Below are positions 56,766 through 64,000 of a stretch of 64,000 nt of DNA, one piece after another. Source of the stretch: Schistosoma mansoni (taxonomy: Eukaryota > Platyhelminthes > Trematoda > Strigeidida > Schistosomatidae). The stretch is taken from the NCBI RefSeq assembly GCF_000237925.1, contig NW_017386025.1:558001-622000 (forward strand). The letters run 5' to 3'. The position numbers and the translations under genes are program-made. Position 1 is the stretch's first letter; every line of letters starts with the position of its first letter. Below the pieces are notes generated by a model that was not told the origin of the DNA, ran no database searches, and worked only from the letters and a program-made list of their open reading frames with translations.

Positions 56766-59700
56766 TAAGGAACAATTAAGTATTTTTCTACGGAGTAATA
56801 TATAGACTCTCATTTCTAACCTTCCTCCAAATCACGATCCATGAACCTGCCTACAAACCCATAGACAACTCACAGACACCATTAACTGTAAAACACTGGA
56901 AACCAATGCGTTGTAAGTTTTTTGCAGTGCAGTGTAGTTTACTGTGGAACAGGCCGCTATTACCTATCTGTACCTGTGTCACCATCACAAATTCAGGAGA
57001 CTAATAATCCTGTTTCTAAACTCTAAGGGGCTTCATTAACTCCTCCCAGAACTCTTATCAAACATTCGGGCACTTTATTATGATACGCCTAATATATAAA
57101 CCGATCATGAATATAACGAACTCCCATTGTCATTCGTATGTGTACGACCAAATGACAAAACAAATGGTTTCCCTTCTCTCATTATTCACTATTAGACACG
57201 CCTTTATGTTTCTACACCTCACATTCAGATTCTAAATCTCCCTATTGGGTAAAGTCGTATTATTTTTCCCATGAAGTATCATGTCCCCTTTTTAATTTCT
57301 TTTCCAAGTAGACGGATAAGTCTTTAATCCCATGGAAGCTTCTGAACTATGGTCGATCCCAAGGAGTTCATAATATCCTAAAATATTGTGAGTGCCTTCT
57401 AGTTCACGTTCTATTATCTTGAAAAAATTACTAGCTTTAATTTACAAGCATTCATATGTTTTGTTTTCTCAGTTGCTCGTAGATTTACTCATAGATTTCG
57501 CAGCCCTATACCCGTTTTCTTTCATATTCTTTAGTCAGCTATCTATTCTTATCATCTCAGATGCGTACCATCCAGATAGTATCTTATAATTTATAACATT
57601 AGTTGGCTTCATAGAAGTTTGATGTAATATACAACTAGTATACAGAGTGTATTCCAACAAGCTATGAAACACAGAGCTTAGATCGAAGCAATATTGATAC
57701 ATACCACAAACGTAAGAAAGCCTAACATTGCAAAAGGAGGTAGGGTGGCGTTAATGATCAGCAAATATAATACTGGGGAGATAACCTCAATCGATCCATG
57801 TCTGTAGGGCGGAACACTTTATTTTCTTTCCACTCCTTATGGTCTAACAGGATGTAACTAATCAGAGGCATTCATGTTACTTTACCGTGCCAAATATATC
57901 TTTGACTCAAGTTTGCATTATTCTATTGGCTTCGCTTCCTAACAAGAAATACTATCACAAGCTAAACTGGACAATTACATTAAAAATGAATTCGCTCATA
58001 ACTTTATAAGAGTTACATTATTAAAAATGTGCAGCAATAATTTCCATGAGGAAAAGCCATGTGTATCCAAACAATGTTTTTCCTAATATATTTTAGAGAT
58101 ATGAACCTACAGATAAACCTAATGTTAAATTTTTACCTTTTTTGATTTTCCCTCATTTGTAAATCCCTGTAACCACTCGTCACCAAACTTTGACTTGTTT
58201 TCTTCAACCTGTCGAAGTACACTTGCGTAAAAATGGACATAGTAAAGGGAAGTAAGTTCAAATAGTCATATCTTAATTATTCCTTCGCAAATAAAATAGC
58301 TTCACCGATCATGAACTTTGTCAGCTCTGCTTCTCGTTCTTTTATTTTTCCTTCAAATTTTCAGCCCTCTTGTGATATACTACCAAGGACACATATATGG
58401 AACATCACTTTTTCTCACACCTTCATTAATACCTCCAGTATTCCGGAAAGTTTTACGGTTGTGCCTACCAGAAACCCTTTAAATTGCACTGATATTTGGT
58501 TCCTAACCACATGATCTTTGAAGATGAACGTATAATGACTGAGAAACTTTGTATTTAAAATAAAAGGAATAGAGAAGTTCAAAAATGGTAAACGCGGAAG
58601 GCTTAATTGATATAGAACGGCTCGAACACGCGAGCGTGGTCACTCTATGTAACTTTTTCCTTTCATATCAAACACGTTATTCTATCCCCAGCTCAAATGT
58701 ATTCCTCAGAAATTATATTGCTAGCTCTCATGATAGGATGAATCAGTATAAGCAGCAATTTTACTTTCATCGTATAGATCATGATTCTACAAATTTCGTT
58801 ATCTGAGAACACTATCAAGAGGCATGAAATAATTCCTCAATGTTGACATTCTTATCTGGCCGATTAAGACTTCACCACATTCTTTCCATATCGAACAGCT
58901 CTGAACCTTACATGCATTGATTACCAGTTGCTCGTCGTAACGCAACCCCCATAAGACGCGCCAACGTTAACGTTAAGTACTTGAGTCCTACTAATATTGT
59001 CTATGTTAACAAGTTCGAAGGTTCGTCCCCCTGTTCTCATGACCAAAGCGTGTCTACCTGACCAACTTATTACAGTGAATCCCTCTGAATTTGTAACATT
59101 TCGCCTTGCCTTTAAACTGGCATGGCTTGTGTAACATCATCATTTTAGAACAACTTATTTTCATTAATATCACGACCTAGCTAGTTTGTTCTCCATTCTC
59201 TAAACAGCTTGAGGCAATGACATTTTAAAGATACAAGGTATGTAGCGTGAAAAAGTTTTTCAACAATAAAAGTTTTAGCAAAATATTGGGAAAGTCTGAG
59301 TGCAGTAGACTTTCGAACTAATTCTATGCATCATAGTATATGTGGGTCACGTTACGCCCACATCATACCTGATTTTGCTGCGATCTGGTAAACACTAAAC
59401 CATTTCAGTACTATTTAATGTGTAAGAACAAAATATTTTATCAATGCATGTAAGAGTACAGCATGACGTAGACAAATTCAAATCAATGAACCAACACTGA
59501 CCGCAAACTATATTACCGAATGGCTCGAAGGAAAATCTAACGAAACCATTGTAATGGGCAAATGTACTAAAATACCGCTGAAGATTACAGGAAAATCTTT
59601 GGAGTATGACTCGGTAAATTTGGCACAGCAGTTTGAATATGAGTTAGCACTGAAGATACGACTAGTATTCTGATTTTACAACCTGCTACCAGTGTCACCT

Positions 59701-60630
59701 TCTACATACGAAGCTTTCCCCAACCAAATTAAACCAGAAGTCAGATGCGAGGAGATCGGAAATATATATTTGATACGTTATCAATATATCGAGAAGCGTT
59801 TGATCTAATCTGGCTAGTGAACGTAGGAGCAGTGTCCCACGCCGGTTCGAAGCGTGATCTGGAACGGATGCATGACCGAAAGCCTTCAGTTAAACAAGTC
59901 CACTTAAACAACGTGGTCAACATCCAATGTCGAACACTTAGAAAGCTATTGATTTTGGGGAATTATTTAAAGCTATAACACCATATATCTGCATCGACAC
60001 CTAAGTAGTCTAAATAACTTATTAGCATTAGTACCCTGTTGTTTATAAACTATTTATAATTTATCCGCTTTAATAAAAAAGTACTTATCCGGAATTCCTA
60101 CTTTAACCTGCAAGATCATAGCAATCCTAATTATGGCAGACCAAAAGGTATATTAACTCAAAAATAGCAATAAAGTTATTGCGTCAAAAAGTAAATATAA
60201 TATTGTACAATTTATAAGCTATGAACCTAAATAAAAGTTAAGGGACGTTGCTTAAATCACCGATTGATGCGTGTCCTGTTGCACTTGGCGACAGAATACA
60301 CAATGATCGATAATTTATAGTCCCAGTGAGGTTGATATGGCTTCAGTAATACAGTCAAACGTAGAATATAATGGAAATGTTACCACAGTCTATAAATATG
60401 TATGAAAGTTATTTTGCAGTCCAATTATCATAACCACATGCAATGAAGAACGAGTGGTGTGTGTATAACGGTGTATTTACTAGCGGTTAACAGTGTCACA
60501 CAATGTGCAGTAGAGAACGGAAAAGTTATGTGTTCATGATCATAAACTTAAACAACATGCCCAATCATTTTGTGATAAATGTACATATTGTGAAAATTGA
60601 CAAAATAAATGCAAATAATATCAAAAACTA
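56766..60630. other. Unassigned sequence, no gene recognised
   Basis: Short frames include 57392-57589, 58311-58514, 58585-58806 and 59745-59978, none with a family I know. At 59490-59680 a frame reading ITEWLEGKSNETIVMGKC is moderately long but unassigned. Old retroelement debris is likely. Confidence 0.35.
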
Positions 60631-60793
60631 TTTGTTGATGCCACAGTGCCAACCAACAATCGAAACGAATTCTAAGAACACAAAATACTAAAACTGTTTT
60701 ACCGTGACAAATTTTTATGAATAAACAAGGAATCAAAGTAGTTATCACAATTACAACAATAAGTGGACTGAAAGTCATAAGTTTATGTAACAT
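60548..60793 (-). other. Small open frame with a membrane segment, arm 2 copy
   Basis: The first 53 or so residues equal those of 36100-36384 except for one R/L change. Past the repeat boundary (60631) the sequence is different and the frame ends after an unrelated tail. Two different C-termini on the same start argue against a conserved protein. Confidence 0.3.
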
Positions 60794-62832
60794 ATCTATA
60801 AATTGAATTTAACAAGAAGGGATTTTATTCTCTCCATACCCAAAATGATTGAAAATGCCACTAGCTACTGAATATTAGTGAGTAACATGATGTAATACAC
60901 TAAACAAACCGGATTAGAAGGGAATAAAGATGAAAGATGTAAGTGGATTTGACACTTACAATGTATTCTAACCTGCTTTTACTCGTATGCTCTCAAGCCA
61001 CTGTCTTCTAGCATAAAGACTATGTTGGCTGTTACTATCACTAGTTATAACTGAGGTGACCAGACAATTGATGTATCACCAGATTTATACTGCATGAATT
61101 TTAGATAATATTACTGACCGACCACGTAAATGCATACTGGGGAGTTCAAGTTATTATTATTCTGATTAACAATCAGCGAGAACGACATGAAACTGATAGT
61201 CACCAAGTAATCAGTCAGACTCCAATTCTGTACCGTATAATATCATCTTTGATATTGGTGAATTAAATTTTTACGATTGTACAGAGGTTTTAGAGAATAT
61301 TGAATTTTTTTAATTTTTTGTCATAAACTGAATTTAGTCGAAAGGCCATTGATAGCCAGGAAGCAATCGAGAGGTATTTCATTCGAGTACTGGACTCGCC
61401 AAGAGTTTGTATCCTGGACTCCTCCGGGGTGCAAACCCGTAATCTACAAGGTTAGCAGGGATCACTTAACGTTCAAACCACTGAATTTTCACTTCATAGT
61501 TTACATTCGTATTTGGAAATATTGCACGACCACTATCCATTCTCACTGATGACATTTATCTCACAGCCGATATGGTTGTGAGTGGGGTGGTAGATAAGAT
61601 AGATACGGTCGACGAGTTCCACAATAGGACAAAATAGTTATTCCTAGTTCCCTTGTCCTCATCGGTTGTTTAGATAAAGCCAGTCCTTGGTATAAATCTG
61701 CAAACATCTATACGAATTTGCGTAGAACTCAAAGCAAAATAATCCATCTGTTATAACTTAATTAGTGTCGTTCTTTCTTGGTGTGTATGTGTATTTGAAT
61801 TGCGAAAATGCGTAGTGTTTTTGATTTAGTAGAGTAAATAAGAACACTCGTGATTTAACTTAGTATTATTCATGTGGAAGTAAATGATCATAAGCAATCG
61901 AGTGATAAAGTTATATATTTTATAAACCCTGTAAGACTCCCAGCTTATTTATAAATTAGATGGATCTTAGCAGCCAGTTTGTATCCTGTTGTTATAGTCA
62001 TAATTAGCTCAAGTATAAATATTATTGACGTTATGACTGTTGAAACAAAATGATAGATTTTAATTATCGATTAAAGTCACGTTTTTCTATCATTGTTTCA
62101 TGTGAAACACATGTTTACAAGAGATTTGTACAAGATTGTAAACACCATTGTTTGTGTATTGTAAAATGCGACCAATTCATATTGTGAAATTCAACATAAA
62201 TTTTAGAAATCTAACTGGGGATGGTATGTACAAAAGTCCAGCAGCGTTAACTACTTGGCGGAAAAAGAAAACTTCCACTTAATTTGGTGCCTATTGTTTT
62301 CTAGTTTGATCTGATGTTCATTGCGAAACTCTCACTAATGTTTAAAGAACTCTTAAGCTTGCCAATTTTGTGATATCTTCTGACTTAGTGTCTACATAAT
62401 CTAATCACCTATGCACATTGTTTCAAATATATATACTTAACCAATAAATATCAAAATGTTCGAAATCCGAAATCATGTGCTAATTATCACAAGTAACACA
62501 CATCTAACAACACATGAAATATACCTGATTTACTAATCTTAGTATATTGCTGAACAATAAACCATTACCTTGATTAGAATTTACTAATAAATTGGTTAAA
62601 TAATCTAACTTTCAATCATTAAACGTCATAGATTTGAATGACTCTTCTTAGCCTACTTTTGTTTAAGTAGTCAGTTAATAAGTGTTACTACTCTGTGGTA
62701 TGTGTAAACAAAGGCACAAATTGTAGCTTATAGAACATATTCTTAGTAATGTATCATTGAATTTATGTAAAAGTACATTCATAATGTTAATTATTTTATA
62801 ATTACCAGAAAGCGTTTTGTGGAGATTTAGTA

Positions 62833-63065
62833 TTTTCATAGTTGGAAGCGTGAGTCAATTAAAGCTAGACCACCATGGAAAACCTGGAAGCACTGAACAG
62901 CCGTTTCGTCCTATTATGGGACTGGTAGGTCCTGGGTTCGAATCTTGCGAGTGCGGGATCGTGAATGCGCACTGCTGAAGAGTCCCACAATTGGACGAAA
63001 CGGCCGTCCAGTGCTTCCAGATATTCCATGGTGGTCTAGCTTCAATTGACTCATGCTTTCAACTA
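62833..63065. repeat. Palindromic element with hammerhead ribozyme (arm 2)
   Basis: Same palindrome as 33838-34070, inverted. Here the centre is better kept: ggttcgaatc at 62935-62944 fits the RNA polymerase III B-box consensus exactly and lies 25 bp before the ribozyme, an arrangement like that of SM-alpha SINEs. No clear A box could be assigned. Confidence 0.85.
62969..63014 (+). ncRNA. Type I hammerhead ribozyme (arm 2 copy)
   Basis: Identical to the arm 1 ribozyme: GCACTG, CTGAAGA (62975-62981), GTCC/GGAC stem II, GAAA, ACGGCCGT, GTC, CAGTGC. The predicted cleavage site is between 63008 and 63009. A transcript started from the B-box-like sequence upstream would run through it in the sense direction. 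Confidence 0.88.
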
Positions 63066-64000
63066 TGAAAATTATTTTATACTATATTAGATAACATTCA
63101 ATCTTCTTCATCTAGATACTTCTCTATTTTTCTTCTCTTTCAGATTTATTAACAAAAATATATCAACATGATATTGTCGGTTTTGTATAGTTTTTTGTTG
63201 TTGTTGAATAACTGATTTCATTATGGATTAATGGATTATGATGATTATCTCATATGATTTTGCACTTGTTCAAATATATACACATTTCAATAATGTAGAT
63301 GACTAGTGATTGGGTATATTTTACTATGTAAATTATAAGAGCAATTGATATGTAATAAATAATTTTGTACTTAAATCAATAATTCAGTCTTATGTTTACT
63401 CTATTAATATAAGTACACATTGTTAGTTATTTTTTTAACCATATCATGAAAAGATGAGGTCATTAGTGCATACAGATAAAAATAAAATATACTTTATTAT
63501 TCATACATTTAACAATAATTGAAGAAAATGATTATCTAAAATACATAAAGAATTATTCAAATAAAATAACTTATGAGATTATAGGTATATTTCTGATGTT
63601 TCGTGAGTTAATATAATCCACTTCTTCAGATTAGATAAATAAATGTCAGCAATCCATCACAGACAACAATGACCGAATACAGAGTTATCCAACACCAACT
63701 CATAGGGGTCAGGTTTCAAAATCATACAGCGGAACTGCTCCTATCGATATGTTTTAAACCCGACTGACATCGCGACGGTACCAATGATCTAGGTTGGCAC
63801 AAAGTGATCTGGCATTCAATATATGCAGGTTGATCTTATCAGCCATGTTACCGTCAGCACTTATTCACCCACTATCCAAAGACACGGGTTTTCTTACTAA
63901 AACAGATCACAAATAGTGTACAGTACCATGTTCCTAGGCATTTGGTGGCTCAGATTGTATTGCTGTCGAATCCAAGTAGTCATTTAGAGACAACAATGAA

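Larger units (their letters stand above)
60631..64000 (-). repeat. Long inverted repeat, arm 2 (runs off the window)
   Basis: This is the reverse complement of 32902-36262 with few differences. Base 64000 corresponds to 32902, so the true outer end lies beyond the window. It contains the second palindromic hammerhead element. Confidence 0.93.

Noticed and set aside
1-64000. CRISPR arrays, bacterial operons, tRNA or rRNA genes
   Set aside because: No spaced direct repeats or complete tRNA folds were seen; the sequence is eukaryotic with introns and retroelements.

Overview
The window looks like flatworm nuclear DNA, most likely Schistosoma (closest to S. mansoni by recall of gene and transposon sequences; no search was run). 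It is AT-rich, its genes have 30-50 bp introns at their 5' ends, and it is crowded with schistosome-type retroelements: RTE clade (SR2 and SR3/Perere-3 types), CR1-like elements, Penelope-like elements (PLE), LTR-like pieces and SINE-like repeats with hammerhead ribozymes. Four conserved host genes can be read through the debris.

Layout. 1-5526: two head-to-tail copies of a 2.8 kb unit carrying a GIY-YIG-like (PLE-type) reading frame between inverted arms. 6121-7554 (minus): LAS1-like pre-rRNA endonuclease followed 18 nt later by ribosomal protein eL38 (RPL38). 8.1-25.0 kb: nested retroelements, including a CR1-like element inserted into the RT domain of a PLE, a decayed SR2 copy, and a CR1-like element whose ORF1 begins with a PHD finger. 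25534-26147 (plus): five exons of a selenocysteine glutathione peroxidase (GPx) with an in-frame TGA; the short last exon was not found. 27.4-32.4 kb: SR2 and Perere-3 copies and a 200-base assembly gap (31781-31980).

32902-36262 and 60631-64000 are inverted, nearly identical copies of a repeat of at least 3.36 kb. Each holds a palindromic element with a canonical type I hammerhead ribozyme. Between the arms, on the minus strand, lies an eleven-exon gene (49896 to 37049) that I identify as UVRAG (Vps38-like), the autophagy/endosomal subunit of the class III PI3-kinase complex. It has a C2 domain split by introns of about 33 bp, one probable GC-AG intron, a poly-asparagine tract, and introns packed with transposon relics and a second hammerhead. 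A near-complete but broken SR2 copy follows at 50955-54152. Beyond 57 kb to the second inverted arm I recognise nothing.

Functional links: LAS1 and RPL38 both serve the 60S ribosomal subunit and may share a transcript. GPx (lipid peroxide detoxification) and UVRAG (membrane traffic) stand alone. The rest is mobile DNA, mostly dead; the Perere-3 copy is the least damaged.
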